64,000 nt of DNA from Ophioderma brevispina (taxonomy: Eukaryota; Echinodermata; Ophiuroidea; Amphilepidida; Ophiodermatidae), in NCBI GenBank assembly GCA_023653785.1, contig JAMKCH010011812.1:124001-188000 (forward strand), written 5' to 3'. Below are positions 9,790-22,240 of the stretch, piece by piece. A program made the position numbers and the translations under genes. The notes below the pieces were generated by a model that did no database searches, was not told the origin of the DNA, and worked only from the letters and a program-made list of their open reading frames with translations. Each line of letters begins with the position of its first letter. Position 1 is the stretch's first letter.

Positions 9790-12700
9790 ATAAAACAAAC
9801 TTGGGCCCCCTCCAATGACTTGTTCGCGGGCCCCAGTAGGCGGGATTCAACAAATGCGGACCCTGTGTCAAAAAGGTTGGACACCCTGTCCATTAAACCA
9901 AAACTTGAGCCCCCCCATTACTGTTCGCGGCCCCCAGTAGTCGTGGATTCAACAAATGCGCGTACCTGTGTGTCAAAAAGGTTGGACACCACTGTAATAA
10001 ACCACACGTGAGCCCCTCCCATTAACTGCTCGCGGCCCCCAGGAGTCGTGGATTCAAACCCAAGGCGGACCTGTGTCAAAAAGGTGGGACACCCTTGATC
10101 ATAAACCAAAACTTGAGCCCCTAACATTACTTGTTCGCGGCCCCCAGTAGTCGTGGATTAAACAAATGCGGCCCTTGTGTCACAAAAAAGGTTGACACCC
10201 CTGTCATAACCAAAAGTGAGCCCCCCTCCATTACTTGCCGCGGCCCCCAAGTCGGGATTCAACAAATGCGGACCCTGTGTCAAAAAGGTTGGAGACCCCT
10301 GTCATAAACCAAACTGAGCACCCGCCCATACTTGCTCGCGGCCCCCAGTAGTCGTGGATTCAACAAATGCGGACCCTGTGTCAAAAAGGTGGACACCCCT
10401 GTCATAATACAAAACTGAGCCCCCTCCCATTTACTTGCTCGCGGACCCCAGTAGTCGTGTGGATTCAAACAAATGCGGACCCTGTGTCAAAAAGGGTGGA
10501 CACCCCGGTCAGAAACCCCAAACTTGAGCCCCCTTCATTACTTGTTCGAGGCCCCAGTAGTCGTGGGATTCAACAAATGCGGACCCTGTGTCAAAAAGGT
10601 TGAACACCCTGCATAAACCAAAATTGAGCCCCCTCCCATACTTGCTCGCGCCCCCAGGTCGTGGATTCAACCAATGCGGGACCCTGTGTCAAAAAGGTTG
10701 GTACACCCCTGTCATAAACCAAACTTGAGCCCCTCCCCGATTACTTGCTCGACGGCCCCCAGTAGTCGGGATTCAACAATGCGGCCCCGGTGTCAAAAAA
10801 GGTGGACCACCCCTGTCATAAACCAAACTTGAGCCCCCTCCCATTACTTGTTCGCGGGCACCCAGTAGTCGTGGATTCAACCAGTGCGGCCCCTGCGTCA
10901 AACAGGTTGGACACCCCATGTCATAAACAAAACTGAGCCCCCTTCCCATTACTTGCTCGCGGCCCCCAGTAGTCGTGGATTCAACCAGTGCGGCCCCTGC
11001 GTCAAAAAGGTGGACACCCGCCAAAACCAAACTTGAGCCCCCTCCCATTACTTGCTCGGGCCCCCAGAGAAGTCGTGGATTCAACCAATGCGGCCCCTGT
11101 GTCAAAAAAGTTGGACCACCAATGTATATTAAAAAAAACCCAAACTTGAGCCCCCTCCCCTTACATTGCTCGCCGGCACCCAGTGTAGTTTGGATTCAAA
11201 CAATGCGGCCCCTGCGTCGAAAAGGTTGGACACCCTGTTCATAAACCAAACTTGAGCCCCCTCCCATTACTTGTTCGCGGCCCCCAGTAGTCGTGGATTC
11301 AACAAATGCAGCCCGTGTCAAAAAGGTTGGACACCCCTGTAATAAACAAACTTGAAGCCACCTCCCATTACTTTGTTCGCGGCCCCCAGTAGTCGTGGAT
11401 TCAAACACAAATGCGGACCCTGTGTCAAAAAGGTTGGCCACCCCTGCCATAAACCAAACTTGACCCATCCCATTACTTGTTCGCGGCCCCCAGTGTCGTG
11501 ATTCAACAAATGCGGACCCTGTGTCAAAAAGGTTGGGACACCCCTGTCATAAAACTACTTGAGCCCCTCCCATTACTTGTCGCGGGCCCCCCCCAGTAGT
11601 CGTGGACTTCAAACAAAGGCGGCTCCCGGTGCAAAAAATTTGGACACCCCTGTTCATAAACCAAAACGTGAGCACCCCTCCCATTACTTTGCTGCGGCGG
11701 CCCCAGTAGTCGTGATTCAACAAATGCGGACCCTGCGTCAAAAAGGTTGGACACCTGTCATAAACAAAACTGAGCCCCCTCCAATACTTGCTCGCGGCCC
11801 CAGTAGTCGTGGATTCAACAAATGAGGCCCGTTGTAAAAAGGTTGGAACCCGTCATAAACCAAACTTGAGCCCCCTCCCATATACTTGTTCGCGGCCCCC
11901 AGTAGTCGTGGATTAAACCAATGCGGCCCCTGTGTGCAAAAAGGGTGGAACCCCTGTCATAACCAAAAATTGAGCCCCTCCATTTACTTGCTCGCGGCCC
12001 CAGTAGTCGTGGATTCAACCATTCCGGCCCCTGTGTCAAAAAGGTGGACCACCACTGTAATTAAACCAAAACGTGAGCCCCCTCCCATTACTTGTTGCGG
12101 CCCAACCAGTAGTCGTGGATCAACCAATGCGGCCCTGTGTCAAAAAGGGTGGACACCCCTGTAATAGACCAACTCCTTGAGCCCCCTCCCGATTACTGGT
12201 CGAGGCCCCCAGTAGTCGTGGATTCAACAAATGCAGCCCGTGTCAAAAAGGTTGGGACACCCCTGTCATAAACCCCAAAACTTGAGCCCCCTCCATTACT
12301 TGTTCGCGGGACCCCCAGTAGTCGTTGGATTAAACAAATGCGGCCCCTGCTTCAAAAAGGTTGGACACCCTGTTCATTAAACCAAACTTGAGCCCCCTCC
12401 CATTACTTGTTGCGGCACCCCGTAGTCGTGGATTAACAATGCGGAGGACCCTGTGTCAAAAAAGTTGGGACACCCTTTCATAAAACCAAAATTGAGCCCC
12501 TCCCATTACATTGCTCGCGGCCCCCAGTAGTCGTGGATTCAACAAATGCGGGCCCCTGTGTCAAAAGGTTGGAACCCTGTCATCAGCCAAACTTGAAGCC
12601 CCCTCCCATTACTGCGCGGCCCCCAGTAGTCTTGGATTCAACAAATGAGGACCCTGTGTCAAAAAGGTTGGACACCCGACATAAACCAAAACTTGAGGCC

Positions 12701-14573
12701 CCCTCAAATTACTTGATCGCGGCCCCCACCCAGTAGTAGGGATTTGGATTCAACAAATCGGACCCTTGTGCAAATAAGGTTGGACACCCCTGTCATAAAC
12801 CAAACTTGAGCCCCCTCCCATTACTTGCTCGCGGCCACACGTATGTGGATTCAAACAAATGCGGGAACCTGTGTCAAAAAGGTTTGACACCCGTAATAAA
12901 CCAAACTTGATGCCCCCTCCCATTACTTGTTCGCGGCCCCCAGTTAAGCAGTAGTAGTGGATTAACCCAAAATGCGGCCCTGTGTCAAAAAGGGTTGGAC
13001 ACTTCTGTCATAAACCAAACTTGAGCACCCTCCCATTACTTGGCCTCGCGGGCCCCCCAGTAGTCGTGATTTAAACAAATGCGGACCCGGGTCAAAAAGG
13101 TTGCGACACCCTGTCATTAACCAAACTTGAGACCCCTCCGATTACTTGCTTGAGGCCTGCAATAGTCGTGGATTCAAACAAAGCGGGCCCCTGTGTCAAA
13201 AGGTTGGACACCCATGTCATAAACCAAACTTGAGCCCCCTCCCATTACTGCCGCGGCCCCCCGTAGTTCTGGATTCAACCAATGCGGCCCCTGTGTCAAA
13301 AAGGGTTGGACCACCCCGTCATAACCAAACTTGAGCCCCCTCCCATTACTTGCTCGCGGCCCCAGTAGTCGTGCTAAGGTCAACAAATGCGGCCCCTTGT
13401 GTCCAAAAAGGTTTTGGACACCCCGTCATAAACCAAACTTGAGCCCCCTCCCATTACTTGTTCGCGGCCCCCCGAAGTAGTCGTGGATTCAACAAATGCG
13501 GCACCTGTTCAAAAAGGGTTGGACACCCCTGTCATAAACCAAAACTGGAGCCCCCTTCCCATTACTTGCTCGCGGGCCCCGCAGTAGGTGTGGATTCAAC
13601 CAATGCGGACCCTGCGTCCAAAAAGGTTGGGACACCCCTGTCAGAACCAAACTTGAGCCCCCTCCCATTCGTCTCGCGGCCCCCAGTAGGCGTGAGTCAA
13701 CAAATGCGGACCCTGTGTCAAAAAGGTTGGAACACCCCTGTCATAAACCAAACTTGACCCCCTCCCATTACTTGGCCTCGCGGGCGGCCCCCAGTAGTCG
13801 TGGATTCAACAAATGACGGCCCTGTGTCAAAAGGTTGGACACCACCCCTGTCAAACCAAACTGAGCCCCCCCCATTACTTGCTAGTGGCCCCCAGTAGTC
13901 GTGGATTCAACCAAGCGGCCCCTGTGCAAAAAGGTTGGACCCCTGTCATAAAACCAAAATTGAGCCCCATCCCATTACTTGTTCGCGGGACCCCCCACAG
14001 TAGGTGTGGATTCAACCAATGCGGCCCTCCTGTGTCAAAAAGGTTGGAACCCCTGTCATAAACCAAACTGAGGCCCCCTCCATTACTGTAGCGGCCCCCA
14101 GTAGTCGTGGATTCAACCATGCGGCCCCCTGTGTCAAAAAGGGTGGACACCCTGTCATAAACCAACTTGAGCCCCTCCCATTACTTGTTCGCGGCCCGCA
14201 GTAGTCGGGGATTTTTCAACCCAATGCGGCCCCTGTGTCAAAAAGTTGGACACCCCTGTTCAATTAAACCAAAATTGAGCCCCCTCCCATTACTTGTTCG
14301 CGGCCCCCAGTTTAGTCGTGGATTCAACCAATGCGGGCCCCTGTGTCAAAAAGGTTTGGACACCCCTGTATAAACCAAATTTGAGCCCTCCCATTACTTG
14401 TTCGCGGCCCCCAGAGTAGTCGTGGATTTCAACCAGGCGGCCCTGTGTCAAAAGGTTGGACACCCTGTCAGTTAAACCAAATGAGCCCCCTCCAATTTAC
14501 TGTTCGCGGCCCCCAGTAGTAGTCGTGGATACAACCAATGCGGCCCCTGCGTCGAAAAGGTTGGACACCCCTG
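9790..14573. repeat. ~103 bp satellite array, about 46 units
   Basis: Each unit contains, in order, CCCATTACTTG, TCGCGGCCCCCAGTAGTCG, TGGATTCAACAAATGCGG, CCCTGTGTC, AAAAAGGTTGGACACCCCTG and TCATAAACCAAACTTGAGCC. The period is about 103 bp. Two main variants differ at AACAAATGCGGACC versus AACCAATGCGGCCCC, and TTGTTCG versus TTGCTCG. Most differences between units are single-base gains or losses, often in C, A or G runs. Read on the minus strand, a unit begins with the hAT-type end CAGGGGTGTCCAACC. The 60-110 codon frames across the array are artefacts of the repeat. Confidence 0.95.
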
Positions 14574-15284
14574 CGTAAACGGGGAATTAACTGAGCTTGG
14601 GTATATCTGCACTGCTACAAAACTGTCAGTCGATTTAACTCAAGATGAATTGTGCTGACCCAAATGGCAAAATGCGAATTATTTTTGACAACTTTCGTGT
14701 ATTGGTCGTCATCAGCAGGTTATAATTATACTGTGAAATTAATCTGCTCTGCTGCTATCACCCGTGATGTTCCTTACGGTTCCACCAAAGCGCCCCATGC
14801 ACAATTCTTTCAGAAGGATGTATTTAGTGAACTCTGTTTGCACTGCTGACCGACATTATAAGACCACGTTGCAAGGTCTAATAAACAAAAATCACTCCTC
14901 AAGCTCAGGTACTGCACTTAAACTTACTACATATACAGAAAATTGGAACCCCTAACATTTGTGTGATTAACAATCTCAGTTACAGAGAACAATGTTCACA
15001 CCTTCTCAGTGAGTACTTATACAGAGTGAGCTTCCATCGGAAGATGGGAGACTGGAATGTCTCTGGAGTTTTACTTCATTTCCCAATACATGAAATGTGT
15101 AACTGGATAGCGTTCGTTCGGTCTTCTTAGCCTGCAGTGACCAACACGTACACGCTTTGCTCCTAATCAGTGCTACTTGCACGTAACACCATACATCCTC
15201 AGCAAGTATGTTATATATGCTGTTATTTTAATATGACAATGCAGAAACCAGATAGCAAATTAATGGAACCAATCTCTCTTTGTT
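14574..15284. other. Intergenic, no gene seen
   Basis: Unique-looking sequence right of the satellite. No supported exon. Confidence 0.4.
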
Positions 15285-15790
15285 AACCTATACTGACCTT
15301 TTTATTTTTATTTTTTTCACAAAATTTTGATATAATTTGTGAGATGTTTTTGTGATTTTAATTAAAAATAGAGTTTTAATAAAAAAATAACAGCAGCTAT
15401 TTAGGCCCCAAAAAAAATGGTGGTATTGGAGGAACGCCCTACCTTTAATTTTGAACAAATTCAAGCTCTTGTACAAAGGTATACCTACCCTAATTTTTTT
15501 GATTTTCAAAAATCTCTTTTTCAATTGTTTGACCCTGATTTTAAACGATTTCACATATATTTTTTGTTGGGTTTTTGTGTTCTGGTGTTGTAACTTTGGC
15601 ACACTTCTCTTTAAGATTTGCAATAATAAGAGTCAAAAAAGTATCAATATTAATACATTACATAGACTATGTGTGATGATTGATGTAGTAATGCATATTA
15701 AAAAAAAAAAAAATCCGCCCGCCTATACCCTATTTTGCACCGGGCCGTACTACAATACACAATTTTTTTTTGCCTTAGATTCTCTGTGAC
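15285..15790. repeat. AT-rich low-complexity stretch
   Basis: Long T and A runs with Lys/Phe-rich or Leu/Phe-rich open frames on both strands that reflect composition. No gene is claimed. Confidence 0.6.
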
Positions 15791-16588
15791 TGCACACTTC
15801 ATATACTCAGCAAACTTCAGTTTCACTGTTGTCACTGGGCCCAATCGCACTGCAAGTGTGATATTTGCCTATAGTAGTAAATAGTAGTCTTTGATATCAT
15901 AATGCCTATCTAAAAAAAAAATGCCTAATCCTTATCCATATCCATCCCATCCGTAATCCCAAGACTGAACTTTGCACTTTCGAGACCAGGAATTGATTCT
16001 TCCCAGGGTTAATTTGTGCAATTAGTCACCCCACTATCCACCTGATTACTCCCCAGCTCAAAATCCTAGGCTCTCATCAGCAAACACCGGCCATGTCAAC
16101 TATTCCCCATCTTATTCTGATTATAATAATACTAAATTCTATCCAGGACATGATGGACACAAAGAGAGGCGACTAATCATCCATCCCTACTTACCTTATC
16201 CCTGCTAGCCAGCAGGACTATGACCGTGACTACCCTGGACAATATGCCAGGGGTTGACCAGGCAAGGTTGTTCTTCTTGATGGCTCACATGCCACCGATT
16301 TAAAATGTGATACACTGTTGAATCTGTTGTTTGAACTGCTATGCATTACGATAGTATCGGGCTGACTGCTACTCTAGCTTCTATCCCAGCATCCGCTCAC
16401 TCTTTTCCCATCGTGCGCTGGACCTCATAGGGTACTTGTCGACAAAACGCACTGATTTTAACAATTACTGGGAGAAAGTTTGGATGAGTTAGAGTGAAAG
16501 AGGGACATGAGTTTGATACAGGGACTACATAAATTAGGCACATGATGCATGGCTTTCTTTTCCTGTTATCACTCTCAATAAAATACTC
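15791..16588. other. Intergenic, no gene seen
   Basis: No supported feature. Confidence 0.4.
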
Positions 16589-16820
16589 AGAGGGTGTTTT
16601 TTGAGTGTTTGAATCAATCCCATGATGCATGCATGTGCTATATTTAATAAAAACACATGTCAGTACTGGGGATAAAAAAGTGTTCCCCAGAAGTTTAAGA
16701 ACCAAGACATTTCATGATATGCTGCAAATCCCCAAGTACTAATGCTTTGTAAGCTAAAATGAGCGTAAACGTCAGGCTTTTTTTTGATGTGTTACGGGTA
16801 GGATTTTTGTGGGATCAATG
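16589..16820 (+). mobile_element. MITE family B, copy 2 (right end lost)
   Basis: Starts AGAGGGTGTTTTTTGAGTG and continues with GAATCAATCCCATGATGCAT, CACATGTCAGTACTGG, 'ACCAAGACATTTCATGAT' and 'CTAATGCTTTGTAAGCTAAA' blocks in the same order as copy 1. It fades at GTGGGATCAATGACC without the inverted right end. Confidence 0.7.
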
Positions 16821-17043
16821 ACCATGTTGAAGTGTGAAATTTCCCAAAACTGGTGCATTGTTGGGATTGAATTCGATATATCATCATGAACCATACTCAT
16901 CTGTTAAATCAAGCCTGCTGAAACAGGTCCCCACACTCGGGACGTTCTGTCAACCTCTTTTAGTATTAGATGATTAAAAAAGAACTCGGCATCAAGTGGA
17001 TGGTTAGCAATGTGAGCAACAAGCAGTGATACTGAGAATTTCG

Positions 17044-17176
17044 CGCGGTTCTCGGCTTTCGGCTCGCTATATTCAAAGAATATAGCTGTGGCCCGCCCCA
17101 GGACAGTGGAACCCTGGCACGGACCTTGATCTACATCAACATATGAGGGATCGATGGTGCACCTTATGACAAAAGT
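17044..17176 (+). repeat. Dispersed repeat family D, copy 1
   Basis: Shares with 34542-34662 the blocks GCGGTTCTCGGCTTTCG, 'GCTATATTCAAAGAATAT', CATCAACATATGA(A/G)GGATC and ATGGTGCACCTATGAC in the same order. Non-coding and of unknown class. Confidence 0.65.
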
Positions 17177-17725
17177 TTTTGATGCCCCCAATCTCAGAAA
17201 AACGTCCTCTTCTTAAAGAGTTACAGCTGTCTCTTCCAACATTTCCATTTATATGGACTTTATATAAACAATCAATGCATGACATGAAACCATCTCACAC
17301 GTGTTCAATTACTTTGAATTTGTCTCTGTCGTTGTTACTGCACTTTGTAACTTTCCAGGAAAAGGTACATTACAAATGTTAAAATTATTATTAATTAGAA
17401 AAGATGAAAATAGTGGTTTTGCATGTGAGTAAACAGGTAAAAAGTGTCTGTTTCAATGGAATGTTAAACAGGATTACTTTAGGCAAATATTTGTGTATTC
17501 TGTGTGATAGGTAGTTTTATTTACCCCATATACCCCCCAGATGACTTTTGGCCTTTGGTCCATGAATATTCCAAGAGACCCACTCCTAAATGATCATTTC
17601 AAGCCACTTTAGGGAATAGTTACACTTAACAATTTTTATATTTTAAAACAATTATCTTAAATAATTCCTCGATGATCTTTAACCTCAAATTATGGGAAAA
17701 TCCTGTCAACCACTTCTCAAGGATC
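17177..17725. other. Intergenic, no gene seen
   Basis: No supported gene. AT-rich, with short open frames only. Confidence 0.4.
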
Positions 17726-17733
17726 ATTCAAAC

Positions 17734-17895
17734 TAGAGATTAACCGATATTCGTATCGGACATCGGATCGGGGGCCGATTTTGCAAAATCGGCAAAAAAT
17801 CATATCGGCAAAAATATGTTAGAGGCTGCCGATTCTCAGCCGATGTACTGAATGAATGAAAGGGATGAAGTATAATGGGTATCGGTTAATCTCTA
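17734..17895 (+). mobile_element. Intact 162 bp hAT MITE, family C
   Basis: Inverted ends TAGAGATTAACCGAT and ATCGGTTAATCTCTA are perfect over 15 bp. They are flanked by identical 8 bp direct repeats ATTCAAAC at 17726-17733 and 17896-17903. An 8 bp target duplication is the hallmark of hAT transposition. The interior has repeated ATCGGC/GCCGAT palindromic words and no ORF. The perfect duplication suggests a comparatively young insertion. Confidence 0.9.
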
Positions 17896-18153
17896 ATTCA
17901 AACTTTGGTAAACACCTAGCCATCTGTGGGAGAAGCACTGCAAGTATTTTAGGACAATGACCTGCACTGACCCCTAAAGGACCTTTGACCTCAAATATCA
18001 GAATAGTGAGAATAGTTATTGTGTCCATTCATCCAATTTATCACCTCCAAGTTTTATGAATACTGCAATGTATTTAACCTCCAGTTTTCTTTGAGGGCCT
18101 GCTACTGGTATCCTGGTAACCCCCATCGGGTTTGTATGGAAATCCAATGAGGA

Positions 18154-18352
18154 GGGTAGCTAGTTACCCGGGTGGAACTAAAAAGAAGATCTATCTACAA
18201 GGGCGTTGGCTCTGCAGACCTAATGGCGGCCATCCAGCACATTGACGTCAGGAAGGGCATCCGGTCAATTATCACTTGCTCCAATAAATCCTCACACAGC
18301 AGGTTTGCTGTGAATGTGAGGTGAATCCGGCCACCCCCGTTAGCGGGAACAA
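18154..18352 (+). repeat. Retroposon-like repeat family E, copy 1
   Basis: Shares with 25536-25703 the blocks GGTAGCTGGTTAC, 'AACTAAAAATAGATCTA', GGGCG..GGCTCT, GCGGCCATCCAG(C/T)AC, TTGACGT, 'GGTCAATTATC' and CAATAAATCCTCACACA. The GAAGGGCATCCGGTC word resembles 3' tails of some LINE/SINE families. That is recalled similarity, not a search result. No tRNA-type A or B box is recognised. Confidence 0.6.
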
Positions 18353-21119
18353 AACCGATTTCAAACTTTGGTTTTACTACTTACTTACTAATGTATGATA
18401 CTATTGTTATTGTGATATGTTTTTTCAAAGTCTTTTCCCTCTGTGGATAAAAAAGTTATGAATACAAGGACAAGGACTCAAGTAGCTCCAGTTACAAAAT
18501 GTGAATGAAAGTATGCCCTGGTAGACAAAACACATCATTACAACATGACTTCTACATCTGCACAATAAGAGCCAACTAAGTCTATTTAAAAAGCAGCTAC
18601 CGATGTATGGACTTTCTCACATTTGTGCGCAAACAGTTATTTACACCTTGTATGTGAAGCAAAAGGGGTTGTAAACATGTTATACTTAGTATCAATTTCA
18701 AACTTTGGCACGTCCTGGGAAATATCAAAATACTGCCCTAGTTTTGCTGAAATTCAAAGGGGAAAGGATAGGTATATCTGGTTTCATCGAAGTCATGTAA
18801 CAAATGGAGACGGAACATGATACGGCTCTATGATTTCACCATACCTCATAAGTTTTTACATGAAGCAGATTAATATGAATACTTCTGCAGGCAAAACTGG
18901 CATGTGATTTTTTGTTGTTGAGAAACCGTAATCGGGCTTTCAATAGGAGGGGGCATTGTTTCCAGAGATAGAGACAGCAGTCTTGTACTTCTTGTGCATA
19001 GAGCATGGCTGTTGGGGAGGGGTAGGCACTTTTAACTTGTGAAACCAGGGTTTTCTTACATAAAATCAAAAAGTTTTCATTAACCCTCATCTTACCAAGG
19101 GTGTGGTTATGGTTGCCACCCCCAGTGAACTTTCCTCTGGGACACAAACACACTACAAGATTTCACCAAAAGCTTCCAGGTACTATATTTGTTTTCACAT
19201 CCTTCCTGGTCATTAAGCATAAAAACTAAGATGGTAGGGTTAGGGTATGCAGTTAAAGTCGATGGGTAGGGGGTGGTTGCCATCCAAGAATAAATGTATG
19301 GTACAATTCTGACTTGTTTCCGCATAGTGTTTTTTTTATGTTTATATAAGTCATCTCCATCATTTAGAGCTGAAGCCACATAAAATGCGATATTCCTATC
19401 ATTTTTGTGCAAAGTTGTATTACATTCTGTTTCTGTGGAAACTGACAACTTTGCTGACTCACAAATTTCTGACATCATTGTGATGCCATACTAGGTATGT
19501 TAGTACTTATTTTGTTATCAATGGAAAGAGGTGGACTATGGCTATCCACCAGGGCTAAAATTATAAATATCTGGTGCTTTATAACAAAATTCCCAATGAG
19601 TGTCTGCCCTTGGTAACTGAACCATGTTGCAAAAAAAAACAAAAAACAAAACAGAAGAGGTAAAAATTATTTTTAAAATAATCAGATTTCCAATGTTGAC
19701 TTACAATACTAAAATGATCACTACAGATGGTTAATATACAAGTTCACTATTATACCAAGTCCTATAGTCTACATCCCATATCCCTACCTACATACTACAC
19801 ACAACTCAACACATCAAACCAGTTTGTTATCGTCACTTAAATTACCCAATGCACAAATACAATCCGCTCCACCCGGGTGGGCCACCACATAAAATATTCC
19901 ACAACGTGATACGAGGCACAAAGCACAAGCATATAAAAATAAGAAAGGGAAAAAAAAATGATTGCAGCTTCAGCATCATTCATTCAGCATTTGAGATGTG
20001 ATAGTTTTCAGGAGTTAGTTGTCGGGATTATGGGCATGTCAATGATTATCAATCAGTGGAAATAGCAGGTGCAGGAAAACTAAAGGAACTACCCATGATG
20101 GAAGACCTGTCTCACTTGGGAATGTTATGTTAATAGCGAGTGGATGCTTGCTCACGCTCGCTTTGCTTGTTACAAGGGGGAGGGGGTTCACAGATACCGC
20201 TACTGCAATGCACCATATTACAATTGAGTGGGATTTTTCAAGCATCTGTTATCAGATAGCACTTGCATATTTTGAGTTATGCGGCTTCTGTAAACATGGG
20301 GGATTTGGTAATTTGTGCTTTGCTGATTTAATCCAGTTTGCTTGTTTACAATCACAATTTGAGGTCCTTACACAGACCTATTACAAGAAAAAAATATATT
20401 CTCATCCTTTTTTGTTTGGAAATTGTGAAAATAAATGAAGGGTGCCAAACATTTTCACTTTACAGTCACCTTTTTTTTGACTTGGTGTGAAGCCCCTCAA
20501 CACTGCCTAGTGTTGGGCATAGGGTGTCATCTATAGCCTATGAAGTTTAAAATATTCTTTGTTCATAGTCTTAACAGGCTTCCATTGTCCAAAACTAATC
20601 CCTACAATTTCTGACTTAAACTCGGAGTTCGGCTTATGGGTCCACCGCAGGCCTGAAGCTCGAAAATGGACTTTTCCAGTGAAAGTGTAGTAAAGTGAAA
20701 CTGTCACTCTAAAAAAAACATATAGAGTTATAGTAATATCTAGTCAGATGTGATTGATCAAGCAAAATGCGTCTCGGAAGTCGCCAATATTGATTTTGAG
20801 ACCTATAGCCAAACAAAGGGAAAATATTGTATTTTGTTTCCTATTGTTGTGCGGCCACCATTCAAATGATCATATCTTTGGACAGTAATTTGGTCAATTT
20901 CAGGGGCATTCAGCCAAAATTTAGCTTTTAAAATGATGCTTACAGCTATATGAAAAGTAAAGTAAAAATTGAAGCTGACCGACTTCAGACTCCTTTTGCT
21001 TGATTGCATTACATATATAGACAATAGACGTCATTTGAAAACAAATGTTACATGTATCTTATTAGGACACTTGTTTCTGAATATTCAAAGGGGGTGCGGT
21101 CGAAAGCAACACGATTTCA
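18353..21119. other. Intergenic or intronic, no gene seen
   Basis: No exon with both coding character and splice signals is recognised. Minus-strand frames near 18836-19478 (105 and 123 codons) lack recognisable motifs and lie in AT-rich sequence. Confidence 0.4.
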
Positions 21120-21191
21120 AGTTCAAGGTCAACAGGGGGCAAAGGTCAACAAAGGTCCAAGGTTACACAACAAACTTAGTCAAAGGTTGAC
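21120..21191 (+). repeat. Cluster of AAGGTCA half-site words
   Basis: Four or five AAGGTCA/AAGGTTA words occur within 70 bp (GTTCAAGGTCAAC, GCAAAGGTCAAC, AAAGGTCC, AAGGTTAC, TCAAAGGTTGAC). Such words recur in several dispersed repeats of this window, so repeat ancestry is likelier than a real hormone-receptor element. Confidence 0.45.
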
Positions 21192-21682
21192 AATAAATTG
21201 ACTAATGGAGTCAGAATAAATCACTCTGTTTGTGATATGTCACATTTTTTACACCCCTTCAAGATCTAATAAACTTGCTCATGTGATAACACAATTCTGA
21301 ATCAGAGCGGCAATCGCAAGTCATGGAAACAGTCAAGGATCTCAAGAAGCTTCAAGAGCGACGATTACCTCGGTTGTTGATGTGCATGCTCCTTCTAGGA
21401 ACTCTGTAGCGATGCAAAGGCGTCGGTTAATTCAACCAAAACTGGAGCTCTCCTTCTCCCCACAAAGCCGGTGATCAGCTGGCTCCACTACTCTTTCTCG
21501 TGGGATTCTATCAAAATCCTTTCTTGCTTTGATCACAGATTTCACACAGTTTCCCCCCAGGAACCATTAACTACAGCCATCAAGTTGCCTAAACTGAGGA
21601 AGTTTTGTACTCTTCATCAACCACTTTGATCTACATTTAGTGGTGGATGACCTGCACTTTCAGCTGTTGATGCACCCCATGC

Positions 21683-21949
21683 ATGACTGATATGAGGTTG
21701 TGCAACCCAGGAGTTTCTTCTTCTGCAAGTGCAATTAGAGCTTTGAAGCGTCACCTATGGTACATGACTGGGGACATAAGTGCCCCTTGCACTCTTCTCT
21801 TTAGTGATATAGTTCCCACAGAGAAGCGTGCTAAAAACCCACATTGTGTAGTAGGACCTAAGAAGGGGTTTGGATTAAAAATTCGGAAAGCGAAATTTCC
21901 AAACCAACATTTCTTTCTTTCAGCCACAACTCTTGCAGACTTGCAATGA
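21683..21949 (+). pseudogene. Decayed ORF, possibly from a multicopy element
   Basis: An open frame of 88 codons (ATG at 21683) contains an ALKRHLWYMTGD segment, an LLFSDIVPTEKRAKN segment and, near the end, KAKFPNQHFF...TTLADLQ. This order recalls a family of hypothetical proteins from multicopy elements in aquatic animals, with HLWYLSEEL, an acidic-aromatic pair, EK and a KPxFP...TxLAD block. The resemblance is from memory and unproven. If right, upstream and downstream parts of the protein are missing or frameshifted, so this is a fragment. No promoter or splice context is evident. It could also be a chance frame. Confidence 0.25.
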
Positions 21950-22240
21950 GGACTCTGGTTTACTCTACGCATCCTGTAAATAGACACTGCTCAGTACAAG
22001 TACTCTTGGATGCATCAAGATCCTGAAAAGCACTAGCTATAAAATGTGCTGGCAAGTTGTTGAAGCCAAGACCCGCAAGAACATGCCGATCTCCAAACTC
22101 ATCAAACACTGATCCTAAAATCAGACTCAATTCATACATGTAGTTTTTAAATAACATTTAAGGATGATACTCTGGTTAACATAAGGCAGCTATTACTTGA
22201 TTCAGAACTCAAGGACACTACCATAGCTTACATTTGCAAA

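Larger units (their letters stand above)
9340..14573. mobile_element. hAT-like region with satellite-expanded interior
   Basis: The left boundary is CAGGGGTGTCCAACCT (9340-9355), followed by TGCGGCCCGCGGGCC, a motif typical of non-autonomous hAT ends. The right boundary is the exact 16 bp reverse complement (14558-14573), and the satellite stops abruptly there. The interior holds a short AT-rich part, a three-copy 57 bp repeat and about 46 tandem satellite units. No transposase frame is visible. Every satellite unit contains a copy of the right end, so the right boundary is partly ambiguous. The flanking 8-mers (TTAAAAAG, CGTAAACG) share only a TAAA-like core, so no clear target duplication remains. 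Confidence 0.65.

Noticed and set aside
9820..14373. About twenty open frames of 60-110 codons with VVDSTN / GREQVMGG-type repeats
   Set aside because: They are translations of the 103 bp satellite, and their lengths follow the random indels between units.
14574..14581. Target duplication of the satellite-bearing hAT region
   Set aside because: Flanking 8-mers TTAAAAAG and CGTAAACG agree only in a TAAA-like core. Not good enough to claim a duplication.
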